A DNA stretch of 64,000 bases from Pseudomonas_T sp032052615 (GCA_032052615.1 DAMBWF010000003.1:495071-559070), one strand, 5' to 3'. Positions 16,632 to 26,157 are shown, numbered from the stretch's first letter. Notes: a model not told the origin generated them from the sequence alone. Translations and numbers: made by a program.

Positions 16632-17987
16632 TTAGCGCACCCAAACCTCCACCCGGCGATTTCTCAGGCGACCGGCGTCGTCGTCCGCCGCCACCGGCAG
16701 CGCGTCTCCCAGGCCGATCACATCCTCGGGGGTCACCCCGGCCTTGACCAACTCCCGACGGACCGCCATGCCCCGCAGCTTCGATAGCAGGGCGGCCCGT
16801 TGCGGATCGGCCTTGGCGTCGCCGAAACCCACCAAGGTGACGGCGGCGCCCTTGCCTTCGGCGGCAAGGTAGTCCACCAGGCGGCGAATGTCCTGTCGTG
16901 CCTTGTTGTCCAGGTTGGCGCTGCCTTCCTGGAAGCGAAAATTCACGCTCAGCCGTCGGGCCTCGCTCGCCAGGCGCTTGTAGTCCGGTGGCATCGCCGG
17001 GTCGGCCGGCGAATCGATGACGCGCACGGTCTGCGCGACGAAGCCGCTGCGCTCGACGATCGCCTGGCCCGCCGGGCTCTGGGCGAACGCCACCAGTGCG
17101 TGAGCCCAAGGGTTGGCCTCATCGGGCTTCAGGTAGAAGTACAGGCGGCGCGACAGGGGATAGTCCTCGGTGGCGATCAGCGCGACGCTCGGCGGCATCG
17201 GCCGGGCCGCGCCGACCGCCAGCGGCAGCGCCCGCGCCGGTCCCACCGAGGCGAGGCCGACGAAGCCGATGGCCTGCGGGTCCCGGGCCACCTCGGCGGC
17301 CAGCCGGTCGCTGGACTCGAAGCGCCGCGCGCCCGGCGCCAGCCCCTTGCCAGAGGGCCCCAGCACCAGTTCCTTGAACGTGTCGTAGGTACCCGAGCGA
17401 TCGTCGCGGGCATACAGATGCACGGGGCCGCCCCGCCCGCCGATGTCTTCCCAGGTCTTCGCCTCGCCGGCGAACAGGCGCGCCAGATCGTCCCGGTTCA
17501 AGCCCGGCAGCGGGTTGTCGGGATGGACGACGATGGCCAGACCGTCGATGGCGATCACCTGCTCGGCCCGCGCGCCGCGCAGATCGCTGAGGCCCGCGGC
17601 TTCGTCGTCCTTGACCGGGCGCGACGAGGCGGCGATGTCCGCGCTGCCGTCGCGCAGAGCGGCGAAGCCGGTGCCGGAGCCGTGGGCGGCGAGCCGCACG
17701 CGCGCCTCGCGGCCCCGGGCGTCGCGGCCGCTCACCCGCCATTCGTTTTCCCTGGTCGCGTCGACGCGTACGTCGTCGAGTCCCTGGGCCTGCAACAGGC
17801 CCTCCACCAGGGCGGGGCCGAGGTGGGCGCCAATGGTGTTGGAGCCTTGTATGCGCAGCACGGGGGTGTCGTTCGCCGGAATCGGCAGCGGCGCCGCCTG
17901 GGCCCCGTGGAAGAGCAGCAGGCAGGCGAGCCAGCCGAGCGAGCCGCGACGCGGGCGAGGGACACGGAAGGGAAGGGCGCTCGACAT
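16632..17987 (-). CDS. PstS-like substrate-binding domain fused to OmpA domain (paralogue 2, Pho-box controlled)
   Basis: This 451-aa protein has the same architecture as the gene downstream. A signal peptide ends near GAQA (residue 31). A PstS-type binding domain follows (RIQGSNTIG, GEAKTWEDIG, DDRSGTYDTF), then an OmpA domain (LSKLRGMAVRRELVKAG; DDDAGRLRNRRVEVWVR). It is clearly homologous to that neighbour but well diverged, so the duplication is old. A three-repeat Pho box 48-76 bp upstream indicates PhoB control, which supports phosphate as ligand. It may be a phosphate-scavenging or surface-anchored binding protein. No pstCAB or phoU genes are near. Confidence 0.88.
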   Translation of the reverse strand: MSSALPFRVPRPRRGSLGWLACLLLFHGAQAAPLPIPANDTPVLRIQGSNTIGAHLGPALVEGLLQAQGLDDVRVDATRENEWRVSGRDARGREARVRLAAHGSGTGFAALRDGSADIAASSRPVKDDEAAGLSDLRGARAEQVIAIDGLAIVVHPDNPLPGLNRDDLARLFAGEAKTWEDIGGRGGPVHLYARDDRSGTYDTFKELVLGPSGKGLAPGARRFESSDRLAAEVARDPQAIGFVGLASVGPARALPLAVGAARPMPPSVALIATEDYPLSRRLYFYLKPDEANPWAHALVAFAQSPAGQAIVERSGFVAQTVRVIDSPADPAMPPDYKRLASEARRLSVNFRFQEGSANLDNKARQDIRRLVDYLAAEGKGAAVTLVGFGDAKADPQRAALLSKLRGMAVRRELVKAGVTPEDVIGLGDALPVAADDDAGRLRNRRVEVWVR

Positions 17988-18034
17988 ACTACTGGCACCT
18001 GGCTAGCGTGGCGGGAGAAAGTGCCGCGCAGGGT

Positions 18035-18063
18035 AAGACAGGCGGATGACAGTCATGTGACAG
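18035..18063 (-). promoter_or_regulatory. Pho box with three phased PhoB half-sites
   Basis: On the minus strand CTGTCAC, CTGTCAT and CTGTCTT follow each other with exactly 4-bp spacers (11-bp repeat), at 18063-18057, 18052-18046 and 18041-18035. The consensus is CTGTCAT-N4-CTGTCAT. A TACCCT hexamer (18035-18030) could be the -10 element. The element faces the PstS-OmpA gene starting at 17987. Confidence 0.85.
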
Positions 18064-18099
18064 CGGCGCGTCGAGGCGAGGCGCCGCCTGCTGCGGTTT

Positions 18100-18912
18100 T
18101 CAGCCCAGGCGCAGCCAGACCGGCGCGTGATCCGAGGGCTTTTCCATCCCCCGCAGCTCGTAGTCCACGTCGGCCTCCAGGAAGCGCTCGCGCAGGCCCT
18201 GGCTGGCGAGGATCGCGTCGATGCGCAGGCCGCGCTTGGGCGTGTCCTCGAAGCCGCGGCTGCGGTAGTCGAACCAACTGAAGCGGTCGTCCGTCTCCGG
18301 GTGCAGGTGGCGAAAGCTGTCCAGCAGGCCCCAATCCTTCAGGCGTTGCAGCCAGCCCCGTTCTTCCGGCAGGAAGCTGCACTTGCCGGCCTTCAGCCAG
18401 CGCTTGCGGTTCTCCTCGCCGATGCCGATGTCGCGGTCCTCGGGGGAGATGTTCAGGTCGCCCATCACCAGCAGGGCCTGGGATGGCGCGAAGCGGCTTT
18501 CCAGCAGGGCCTGCAAGTCGGCGTAGAAGCGTTCCTTGGCGGGGAACTTGGTGGGGTGGGCACGGTTTTCCCCCTGGGGGAAATAGCCGTTCATCACCGT
18601 CACCGGCTGGCCGGCGGCGTCCGCGTAGACGCCCCAGATAAAGCGTCGCTGGGCGTCCTCGTCGTCGCCGGGGAAGCCCTTGTGCAGTTCCAGCGGCGCC
18701 TGGCGCGACAGCAGCGCCACCCCGTAGTGGCCTTTCTGGCCGTGGAAATGGGCGTGGTAGCCCAGCGCCTCGATGTCCGCCAGGGGGAATTGCTCGTCGG
18801 CCACCTTGGTTTCCTGCAGGCCGATCACGTCCGGCTGGTGTTTCTCGATCAGCGCCGCCAACTGATGGGGGCGGGCGCGCAGACCATTGATGTTGAAGGA
18901 CACGATCTTCAT
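18100..18912 (-). CDS. xthA: Exodeoxyribonuclease III (AP endonuclease)
   Basis: XthA cleaves abasic sites and degrades DNA 3'-5' in base-excision repair. The ATG at 18912 gives 270 aa, the normal length; the frame extends upstream without coding character. Family residues are present: N7 in SFNING, E34 in LQETK, GDLNISPEDRDIG in the middle, and the closing SDHAPV with H262. MKIVSFNINGLRAR is the standard N-terminus. Upstream it is back-to-back with the GNAT gene. Confidence 0.95.
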   Translation of the reverse strand: MKIVSFNINGLRARPHQLAALIEKHQPDVIGLQETKVADEQFPLADIEALGYHAHFHGQKGHYGVALLSRQAPLELHKGFPGDDEDAQRRFIWGVYADAAGQPVTVMNGYFPQGENRAHPTKFPAKERFYADLQALLESRFAPSQALLVMGDLNISPEDRDIGIGEENRKRWLKAGKCSFLPEERGWLQRLKDWGLLDSFRHLHPETDDRFSWFDYRSRGFEDTPKRGLRIDAILASQGLRERFLEADVDYELRGMEKPSDHAPVWLRLG

Positions 18913-19055
18913 GGGAACCGCCGCATACGGAAAAGGGGGGATGCTAGCCCATCGTCCGCTCGCCTGGCGACCCCGGGACCGCCGTGCTAGCGTCAACCCT
19001 AGTCCGGCGCGGCTTCGCGCCTCGCAGAGCCGCCGACAAGAACAGGGGGCAGCCG

Positions 19056-19685
19056 ATGACCGACCCGTCTCCCCAGGTCCGCCCGCTCGACGGCGGCTAC
19101 GCCCGGGAGGCGCGTTCCCTGCTGTACCACGCCTGCCGTCACGAGCCCACCTATGCCTACCTGTTCGAGGCCGAGCGGGCCGGGTTCGACCAGCGGGTGC
19201 GCGCCGGCGTGCGGGAGCTGGTGCGTCATCACTTCGCCGAGGAGCTGCCTGCCCTCGGGCTGCTGATCGACGACCGTCTCGCCGCGCTGGCCCTGATCGT
19301 CCCGCCGCAACGGCGCCTGGAGGTCACCGAGAGTTGGCCGTGGCGCTTGCGCATGCTTCTCGGCACCGGGGCGCGCTGTACCCGGCGCGTCCTGGATTAC
19401 CTGGAAGCGGTACAGGCCTGCCTGCCGCCAGGACCGTTCCATACCCTGCCGTTGTGGGGCGTCCATCCCCGCTTCCAGGGAGGCGGGCTTGGCGAGCGGC
19501 TGCTGCGGGCCACGAGGGATTGGTGCGCGGAAGACGCCGGCTCCCAGGGGCTGGTGATCGACACCGGCAACCCCCGCTACCTGGATGGCCTGCGTCGGCA
19601 GGGCTACGCGACGCTGGAGGAACTCGCCATCGGCCCGGTCCGCCAGTATGTGCTGATCCACTCCGGCCGCCCGGCCAGCGGCTGA
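19056..19685 (+). CDS. GNAT family N-acetyltransferase
   Basis: The ATG at 19056, preceded by a G-rich ribosome binding site, gives 209 aa. The acetyl-CoA binding segment is LWGVHPRFQGGGLGERLL, matching the [RQ]xxGx[GA] loop. Strand beta-5 is GLVIDTGNPRYLDGLRRQGY, typical for this fold. The acceptor substrate is not evident. tamA follows in the same direction. Confidence 0.85.
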   Translation: MTDPSPQVRPLDGGYAREARSLLYHACRHEPTYAYLFEAERAGFDQRVRAGVRELVRHHFAEELPALGLLIDDRLAALALIVPPQRRLEVTESWPWRLRMLLGTGARCTRRVLDYLEAVQACLPPGPFHTLPLWGVHPRFQGGGLGERLLRATRDWCAEDAGSQGLVIDTGNPRYLDGLRRQGYATLEELAIGPVRQYVLIHSGRPASG

Positions 19686-19732
19686 CCCGCTCGGGAAGCG
19701 AGACGGTGAAACGCGTGGTAGCATCCGGGCCC

Positions 19733-21538
19733 ATGCGTTTTTCCCCGAGACCCTGCCACCTGCTGTTGTGGAGCCTGTTGTGCGTCAGTGGCCAGAGCGG
19801 CGCCCAGGCCCTGCTCGAGGTCGCCGTCGACCCGCCGGACGGAAAGGCCGATGCCGCGCCGTCCGCCGAGCACCCTCCGTTCCATCCACTTTCCCGGCGG
19901 CACGATGCCGCCTCCGCCGCCCTCAAGGCCAATATCGAAGCCTATATCGGCCCGCTCGGCGAGCGCGACGCGGACGGGCTGCAACGCTACCGGCGCAGCG
20001 CCGAGCGCCAGGCCGAACTGGCCGCCCAGGCCCTGGGCTACTACCACGCGCGGATCGAGACCCGGGTGGAGGCCGGCCCGCCGCCGGCCCTGCGCCTGAA
20101 GGTCTGGCCCGGGGAGCCGGTGCGCCTGCGCCAGGTGACCGTGCGGGTCGAGGGCGAGGCGGCGACCCTGAAGGCTTTCCGCGTTCCCGACGGCAAGGAT
20201 CTGGCGCCGGGCGCGCCGCTCGACCATGGCGCGTATGAGGGCGCCAAGAAGCTGATCCAGGGCCAGGCATCGCGCTATGGATTCTTCGACGGCCGCTTCG
20301 TCCGCCAGCGGCTGCGCATCGACCCCGAGGCCGGCGTCGCCGATATCGAACTGGTCTACGACAGCGGGCCGCGCTACCGCTTCGGCCCGGTGACGTTCCA
20401 GGGCGACAACCCCTTCGAGCCGTCGCTGCTGGCGCGCATGGTGCCGTTCGGCGAAGGCACCGCCTACGACGCCGACCTGGTGGCCAAGCTCAACCAGAAC
20501 CTGCGGGAAAGCGGCTATTTCGACGAGGCGCGGGTGGACGCGTTGCCGGCCACCGCGGTGGCACGGGCGATCCCGGTGCAGGTCCAGTTGACACCGGTGA
20601 AACCGCGCACCCTGGGCATGGGGCTCGGTTACTCCACCGACATCGGGCCGCGCGCCCGGCTCGACTGGACACGCCACTGGATCAACCCCCAAGGCCACAG
20701 TCTCGGCGAGGAAACCCTGCTGTCTCCCGTCCAGCAGAGCGTGGCCGCCTGGTACCAGATTCCCCTCGACCCGCCCCTCACCGACAGCCTGCGCTTCACC
20801 GCGGGCTACCAGCACGAAGAGCGGGTGGACGGGGAAAGCGGACGCCTGACCCTCGCCAGCCAATGGCAGAGCAAGCTGAGTCAGGAGCTGCAGCGGGTCG
20901 TCTCCCTGCGCTGGGAGCAGGAAGTCTACGACTATGGCGACGGCAGCCCGGACGGGCGCAGCACCTTCCTCCTGCCCGGCCTCGGCTATACCTTCCTGCG
21001 CAGCGACTCCGACCTCGACCCGACCCGGGGTTACCGTCTCCAACTGGAATTGGCCGGCGCCAAGCGCGGGCTCCTGTCGGACGCCGACCTGCTGCGGACC
21101 AGCGCCCTGGCCAAGGGGCTGATCACCCTCGGCGGCACCCATCGCCTGCTCGGCCGGGTGCAGGTGGGCGGCATCGCCACCGACGACTTCGCCGCCATCC
21201 CGCCGTCGCTGCGCTTCTTCGCCGGCGGCGACCAGAGCGTGCGCGGCTATGACTACCAGGCCCTGTCGCCCAAGGACCGCCACGGCAACCGGGTTGGCGG
21301 GCGTTACCTGGCCGCTGGCAGCGCGGAATACCAGTACCCCGTTGCCGATCGCTGGCGCCTGGCCGGCTTCGTCGACCGGGGCAACGCGGTGGACAGCCTG
21401 GACGGTCGGCTCAAGACCGGGGTCGGCTTCGGTGTGCGCTGGGTCTCCCCGGTGGGGCCGCTGCGCCTCGACCTGGCCCATGCCCTGGACGAGCCGGGTG
21501 GCGTGCGCCTGCACTTCTCCATGGGGCCGGAACTGTGA
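19733..21538 (+). CDS. tamA: Translocation and assembly module outer-membrane protein TamA (Omp85 family)
   Basis: TamA is an outer-membrane barrel that works with TamB in protein insertion and phospholipid transport. The ATG at 19733 gives 601 aa; an in-frame GTG at 19706 has the better ribosome binding site and would add nine residues. A signal peptide (hydrophobic LLLWSLLC, ending near GAQA) is followed by three POTRA-like domains (to about residue 290), then a 16-strand barrel. The Omp85 motif VRGYDYQALSP lies in the barrel (lid-loop region), and the terminal strand is GGVRLHFSMGPEL. The stop overlaps the tamB start by four bases (GTGA). Confidence 0.92.
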   Translation: MRFSPRPCHLLLWSLLCVSGQSGAQALLEVAVDPPDGKADAAPSAEHPPFHPLSRRHDAASAALKANIEAYIGPLGERDADGLQRYRRSAERQAELAAQALGYYHARIETRVEAGPPPALRLKVWPGEPVRLRQVTVRVEGEAATLKAFRVPDGKDLAPGAPLDHGAYEGAKKLIQGQASRYGFFDGRFVRQRLRIDPEAGVADIELVYDSGPRYRFGPVTFQGDNPFEPSLLARMVPFGEGTAYDADLVAKLNQNLRESGYFDEARVDALPATAVARAIPVQVQLTPVKPRTLGMGLGYSTDIGPRARLDWTRHWINPQGHSLGEETLLSPVQQSVAAWYQIPLDPPLTDSLRFTAGYQHEERVDGESGRLTLASQWQSKLSQELQRVVSLRWEQEVYDYGDGSPDGRSTFLLPGLGYTFLRSDSDLDPTRGYRLQLELAGAKRGLLSDADLLRTSALAKGLITLGGTHRLLGRVQVGGIATDDFAAIPPSLRFFAGGDQSVRGYDYQALSPKDRHGNRVGGRYLAAGSAEYQYPVADRWRLAGFVDRGNAVDSLDGRLKTGVGFGVRWVSPVGPLRLDLAHALDEPGGVRLHFSMGPEL

Positions 21539-24500
21539 GGCGCCTTCTCAAGGGGGCCGCGATCGGCCTGTCGGCGCTACTGCTGGTCCTGGGCGCCGGC
21601 CTGGGCCTGCTGCTGGGAACCGAGGTCGGCGGTCGCTGGCTGCTGGCGCGGGTGCCGGGGCTCGCCGTGGAGGACTTCCATGGCCACCTGGGCGGCGCGT
21701 GGCGGGCCGCCGGGCTGGACTGGCGCGACGACGACGGTACCCACCTGCGGGTGCGCGAGCCGGAAATGGCCTGGCGGCCGTCCTGCCTGCTGCGCGCCGC
21801 CCTCTGCGTCGAGCGGCTGGTCGCCCCGGAGGTCGCCCTGACGCTGCCGCCCGCCCAGGCGCCGTCCGCCGGCCCGCCGGGCCTGCCCGATCTGGGTTTA
21901 CCGCTGAGCCTGGAACTGGGCACGGTGCGCCTCGACCGCTTCCGCCTGGACGATGAGGACGCTTTCAGCGATCTGCGCGTCAGCGCCGCGTGGCGGGCCG
22001 ACGGGTTGCGGATCGACCGCCTGAGCCTGCAGCGGGACGGGCTCGCCTTGGAACTGAACGGCCGGATCGCGCCCCGGGGCGACTGGCCCTTGACCCTCCA
22101 CGGCGCGCTGAACCTGCCGCCGGTGGACAGCAAGCCCTGGCGGGTGGAGCTGGACGCCGAGGGTGACCTGGGCGGGCGGGTGGCGCTGCGCGCCGACAGT
22201 CAGGGTTACCTGGCGGCCCGCCTGGAAGGCGCGCTGCATCCGCTCGCCGAGCACCTGCCGGCGGAACTGCGCCTGGTCGCCGAGGACTTCAAACCCGTCG
22301 AGAGTCTGCCCGACACCCTGCGCCTGCGCGGCCTGACCCTCCGCGCCGGGGGCGACCTGGCCCAGGGCTACGGGCTCCGGGGCCAGGCCAGCCTGCCAGG
22401 GGAGGGCGGCCCGGTCGCCCTCGATCTGCAAGGCCGGGTCGATGCCGAGGGCGCGCTCATCGAGCGCCTCGGCCTGGCGGCGGACGACTCGCGCCACGCG
22501 ACGCTCCAAGGCCGCCTGGAGTGGCGGGACGACTTGGCCGCCGAGGCCCGCCTGGACTGGAGGGATTTTCCCTGGCGGCGCCTGTATCCCCAGGTGAACG
22601 AACCCCCGGTGAGCCTGCGCCGGCTGCAGGTGGAACTGCGCTATGCCCACGGGGCCTACGACGGGACCTTCCAGGGCGAGTTGCAGGGGCCGGCGGGGCC
22701 GTTCAGCCTGGCCAGCCCGTTCCAGGGCGACTCGCGCCAAGTCGCCCTGGACGACCTGCGCCTGACGGCGGGCCAGGGCCGCGCCGCAGGCCGGGTGCGG
22801 GTCGGCTTCGCCGATGCGCTGGACTGGGACGCCGCGTTGACCCTGCGCGACCTCGACCCCGCCTACTGGGTCGCCGAACTGCCGGGCCGGCTGGCGGGGC
22901 CGCTGAACAGCCGCGGTCGTCTCGCCGACGGGCACTTGACGGGGCGCGTCGACCTCGACGTGCAAGGCCGCCTGCGTGGGCAGCCGGCCGGCTTGACGGT
23001 GAAGGCGGCCGGCGACGGCCCACGTTGGGCCCTGGACGGGTTGACCGCGCGCCTGGGGGACAACCGCATCCGGGGCAGCGGCGCCCTCGATTCGCGCCTG
23101 ACGGGGCGCTTCGACCTGGCCCTGGAACGCTTGGCCCAGCTCTGGCCCGGGCTCGCCGGCCGCGCCAGCGGACGCCTGGACTTGGGAGGGCGCCTCGACG
23201 CGCCCGAGGGCCGGCTGAGCCTGGATGGCCAGGGGCTCGCCCAGGGCGACCTGCGCCTGCGCAGCCTGACGCTGCGAGGCGAACTGGACGCCCGTCAGCG
23301 CGGCCGCTTGCAACTGGATGCCCAAGGGCTGTCCGTGGGGAGCACCGCCCTCGGCGACTTCACCGCCCGCGCCCAAGGCGATACCCGGACGCAACGGTTG
23401 GACCTCGACCTGCAAGGCCCGTTGCTGACCGTGAGCGCCGGCCTCGACGGCCGCCTCGACGGCGCCGCCTGGAACGGACGCCTGGCCCGGGGCGAGGTGA
23501 GCGGCGGCGGGCAGGCCTGGCGCCTGCGCCAGCCGGCGCCGCTGCGGCGCTTCGCCGACGGCCGCCTCGTCTTCGGTGCCCACTGCTGGGCATCCGGCGC
23601 CGCCAGCCTGTGCGCCGACGAACAGCGACTGGCACCGGAGCCCCGCCTAGGCTATCGCCTGCGGGGCTTCCCCTTGGCGAGCCTGTCCCGCTGGCTGCCG
23701 GCCGACTTGGCCTGGCGCGGCACGCTGGACGGCGACCTCGACCTGAGCCTGGCCAAGGCCGGACCCCGGGGGCGCATCGGCCTGAGCGCGGGGCCGGGCG
23801 TCCTGCGGGTGAGGAATGCCCAGGGCTGGGTGGATTTCCCCTATCAGCGTCTCGGCTTGGACAGCCAGTTGCAACCGCAACAAGTCGACGTGCGGGTGGC
23901 GTTCGGCGCCGACGCCCGGGGCGGCTCGCTGGGCAACCTGGACCTGGACGCCCGTATCGATCCGCGTCCGACGGCGAAACCGTTGTCCGGGCGTTTCCGC
24001 CTGGACGGGGTCGACCTGGCCTGGCTCCGGCCCTTCCTGCCCGACGCCCAGACCCTGGAAGGGCGTTTGGACGGGGCCGGCACCCTCGGCGGCACGCTGC
24101 TGGCGCCCCGGGCGGACGGCGACCTGCGCCTGCGCGATGGGCGCCTGTCGGGCGATACCCTGCCGACCCGCTTGGAAGCCCTCGCGGTGGATGCCCATAT
24201 CCTCGGCGAGAGTGCCGCCCTGACTGGAAACTGGCGCGCCGGCGAGCAGGGCCACGGCTCGCTGTCCGGCACCGTGGCCTGGGGCGCGGCGCCCACCGTG
24301 GATCTTGCTTTGCGGGGCGCGAGCCTGCCCGTGCAGGTAGAGCCCTACGCCGACTTGGAGGTGGCGCCGGACCTGCGTCTGCGCCTGGCCGAGCGGCGCC
24401 TGGCGGTGAGCGGCCAGGTGGCGGTGCCGCGTGGCCGGATCACCGTGCGCTCGTTGCCACCCCAGGCGGTGAAGGTTTCCCCGGATGCGGAGGTGGTGGG

Positions 24501-25191
24501 CGCGGCGCCCCCCGAGCGGAGCGGACCGCCCCTGGCGATGGACGTGACGGTGGTGGTGGGCGAGGACCGCTTGAAGTTTACCGGCTTCGGCCTTAGCGCC
24601 GACCTCTCCGGCCGCCTGCGAGTGACCGACGGTCTTACCGGCCACGGCGAACTGGCCTTGAAGAACGGCCGCTATCGCGCCTACGGGCAGCGCCTTGAAC
24701 TCAAGCGGGCGCGGTTGCTGTTCACCGGTCCCCTGGACCAGCCCTACCTGGATGTCGAGGCCGTGCGCAAGGTGGGCGAGGTGACCGCCGGGGTGCGTCT
24801 GAACGGTCGCGCCGACGGCCCCACCACCGAGGTGTTCTCCACCCCCGCCATGAGCCAGGAGCAGGCGTTGTCCTACTTGGTGCTGGGACGCCCCCTGGCC
24901 AGTGGCAAGGACAACAACGCGCTGGGCCAGGCCGCCCTGGCCATGGGCTTGTCCGGCAGCGCCTCCCTGACCGGCGAGCTGGCCGAGCGGCTGGGGGTCA
25001 AGGACTTCCAGCTCGACGACGACGGCGCCAGCGGCCGGCTGTCGGACCGCCTGACCGTGCGCTACGGGATCGGGCTGCAGGAGTCCACCAACGTGGTGGC
25101 CGTGCGCTACGAGTTGACCAAACGCCTCTATCTGGAGGCGGCCAGCGGCCTGTCCAGCTCCCTGGACCTGTTCTACAAGCGCGACTTCTAA
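21535..25191 (+). CDS. tamB: Translocation and assembly module subunit TamB (AsmA-like lipid transport protein)
   Basis: This 1218-aa protein is anchored by one N-terminal TM helix (GLSALLLVLGAGLGLLLG) and spans the periplasm as a long beta-taco, a hydrophobic groove for phospholipids. Repetitive strands rich in Leu, Asp, Gly and Arg fill the middle. The last 350 residues form the conserved TamB C-terminal domain, ending LYLEAASGLSSSLDLFYKRDF-like with aromatic F at the C-terminus, as expected for contact with TamA. It starts at GTG overlapping tamA, so the pair is translationally coupled. Length matches the family (about 1200-1260 aa). Confidence 0.92.
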   Translation: MRRLLKGAAIGLSALLLVLGAGLGLLLGTEVGGRWLLARVPGLAVEDFHGHLGGAWRAAGLDWRDDDGTHLRVREPEMAWRPSCLLRAALCVERLVAPEVALTLPPAQAPSAGPPGLPDLGLPLSLELGTVRLDRFRLDDEDAFSDLRVSAAWRADGLRIDRLSLQRDGLALELNGRIAPRGDWPLTLHGALNLPPVDSKPWRVELDAEGDLGGRVALRADSQGYLAARLEGALHPLAEHLPAELRLVAEDFKPVESLPDTLRLRGLTLRAGGDLAQGYGLRGQASLPGEGGPVALDLQGRVDAEGALIERLGLAADDSRHATLQGRLEWRDDLAAEARLDWRDFPWRRLYPQVNEPPVSLRRLQVELRYAHGAYDGTFQGELQGPAGPFSLASPFQGDSRQVALDDLRLTAGQGRAAGRVRVGFADALDWDAALTLRDLDPAYWVAELPGRLAGPLNSRGRLADGHLTGRVDLDVQGRLRGQPAGLTVKAAGDGPRWALDGLTARLGDNRIRGSGALDSRLTGRFDLALERLAQLWPGLAGRASGRLDLGGRLDAPEGRLSLDGQGLAQGDLRLRSLTLRGELDARQRGRLQLDAQGLSVGSTALGDFTARAQGDTRTQRLDLDLQGPLLTVSAGLDGRLDGAAWNGRLARGEVSGGGQAWRLRQPAPLRRFADGRLVFGAHCWASGAASLCADEQRLAPEPRLGYRLRGFPLASLSRWLPADLAWRGTLDGDLDLSLAKAGPRGRIGLSAGPGVLRVRNAQGWVDFPYQRLGLDSQLQPQQVDVRVAFGADARGGSLGNLDLDARIDPRPTAKPLSGRFRLDGVDLAWLRPFLPDAQTLEGRLDGAGTLGGTLLAPRADGDLRLRDGRLSGDTLPTRLEALAVDAHILGESAALTGNWRAGEQGHGSLSGTVAWGAAPTVDLALRGASLPVQVEPYADLEVAPDLRLRLAERRLAVSGQVAVPRGRITVRSLPPQAVKVSPDAEVVGAAPPERSGPPLAMDVTVVVGEDRLKFTGFGLSADLSGRLRVTDGLTGHGELALKNGRYRAYGQRLELKRARLLFTGPLDQPYLDVEAVRKVGEVTAGVRLNGRADGPTTEVFSTPAMSQEQALSYLVLGRPLASGKDNNALGQAALAMGLSGSASLTGELAERLGVKDFQLDDDGASGRLSDRLTVRYGIGLQESTNVVAVRYELTKRLYLEAASGLSSSLDLFYKRDF

Positions 25192-25600
25192 GCGCGATGC
25201 CCGTGTCATGGGGCGCTCGGCGAGGGCATGAGGGACGCCCGGCCTCGCGGGGCTCGCCGAACCGCGAGGCCGCTGCCGGCGCGCCGGGTCGAAGCGGGAT
25301 CGACCCCCGGCCTGGCGCGAGAGGGCCTCCACCCCCGGGCCTTGGCCTGAGCGCCGGTTGTTCCAGGCGCCGCGCCACCCCTCGCCGCCGGTTGGCGGCG
25401 GGCAGACCGTGCGAGGTGCTGGAAGACGGCCCTCCCGCGCCTTTGGCGCTGACCGTCCTATGCCCCCTGCACCGCCAGTTGTCGCGGTGGGCGCGGGTGT
25501 GCGTCGCGACAACGGGCCGCGCGTTTCGCTAGCGCCGGGCAATTTACCCCGGGGCGTGCTTAAATCCGCGCTTCAACCGTACATCCCGAGGACGAAACCC
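25192..25600. other. 409-bp intergenic region between tamB and tpx
   Basis: No convincing gene is seen. A 9-bp inverted repeat, GGCCTCGCG (25241-25249) and CGCGAGGCC (25263-25271) with a 13-nt loop, lies shortly after tamB and lacks a T tract. An open frame runs through the region into tpx, but its first 80 residues are Pro/Arg/Gly-rich and look like non-coding GC-rich translation. The ribosome binding site of tpx (GAGGA) is near 25589. Confidence 0.5.
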
Positions 25601-26101
25601 ATGGCTCAAGTGACTCTGAAAGGCAACCCGGTGCGGGTCGACGGCCACCTGCCGCAACCCGGCCAGCCGGCGCCGGCCTTTACCCTGGTGGGCGCCGACC
25701 TGAGCGACGTGTCGCTGTCGGCGTTCGCCGGCAAGCGCAAGGTCTTGAACATCTTCCCCAGCGTCGACACCCCCACCTGCGCCACCTCGGTCCGCACCTT
25801 CAACGCCCGCACCAGCCAGCTCGCCAATACCGTGGTGCTGTGCATTTCCGCCGACCTGCCGTTCGCCCAGGCGCGCTTCTGCGGTGCCGAGGGTCTGGAC
25901 AACGTGGTCAACCTGTCCACCATGCGTGGCCGCCAATTCCTTCAGGATTACGGCGTGGCCATCGCCAGCGGCCCGCTGGCCGGCATCGCCGCCCGCGCGG
26001 TGGTGGTGCTGGACGAGCAGGACAAGGTGCTGCACAGCGAACTGGTCGCGGAGATCGGCGAGGAGCCGAACTACGAGGCGGCCACCGCGGCGTTGAAGTA
26101 A
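25601..26101 (+). CDS. tpx: Thiol peroxidase Tpx (atypical 2-Cys peroxiredoxin)
   Basis: This thioredoxin-dependent peroxidase reduces H2O2 and alkyl hydroperoxides. The ATG at 25601 gives 166 aa, the standard length. The peroxidatic Cys is C60 in PSVDTPTC and the resolving Cys is C94 in ARFCGAEG, at the same positions as in E. coli Tpx numbering. N-terminal VTLKGNPV and the later GLLARAVVVLDE-like segment (here GIAARAVVVLDE) are typical. Probably monocistronic, with a hairpin downstream. Confidence 0.95.
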   Translation: MAQVTLKGNPVRVDGHLPQPGQPAPAFTLVGADLSDVSLSAFAGKRKVLNIFPSVDTPTCATSVRTFNARTSQLANTVVLCISADLPFAQARFCGAEGLDNVVNLSTMRGRQFLQDYGVAIASGPLAGIAARAVVVLDEQDKVLHSELVAEIGEEPNYEAATAALK

Positions 26102-26124
26102 GCCGACGCGTCAGGCGGCGTCCC

Positions 26125-26157
26125 CCGGTGGCGCGCAAGGCGCCGCCGGCTTTCGCT
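26125..26157 (+). terminator. Probable terminator of tpx
   Basis: CCGGTGGCG (26125-26133) pairs with CGCCGCCGG (26141-26149), with one G-U pair and a 7-nt loop, followed by a short CTTTCGCTCC tail. The T content is low. Confidence 0.5.

Noticed and set aside
25358..25600. An N-terminal extension of tpx, as the frame is open far upstream
   Set aside because: The extra residues are Pro/Arg/Gly-rich with no function, and the ATG at 25601 has a good ribosome binding site and gives the standard Tpx length.
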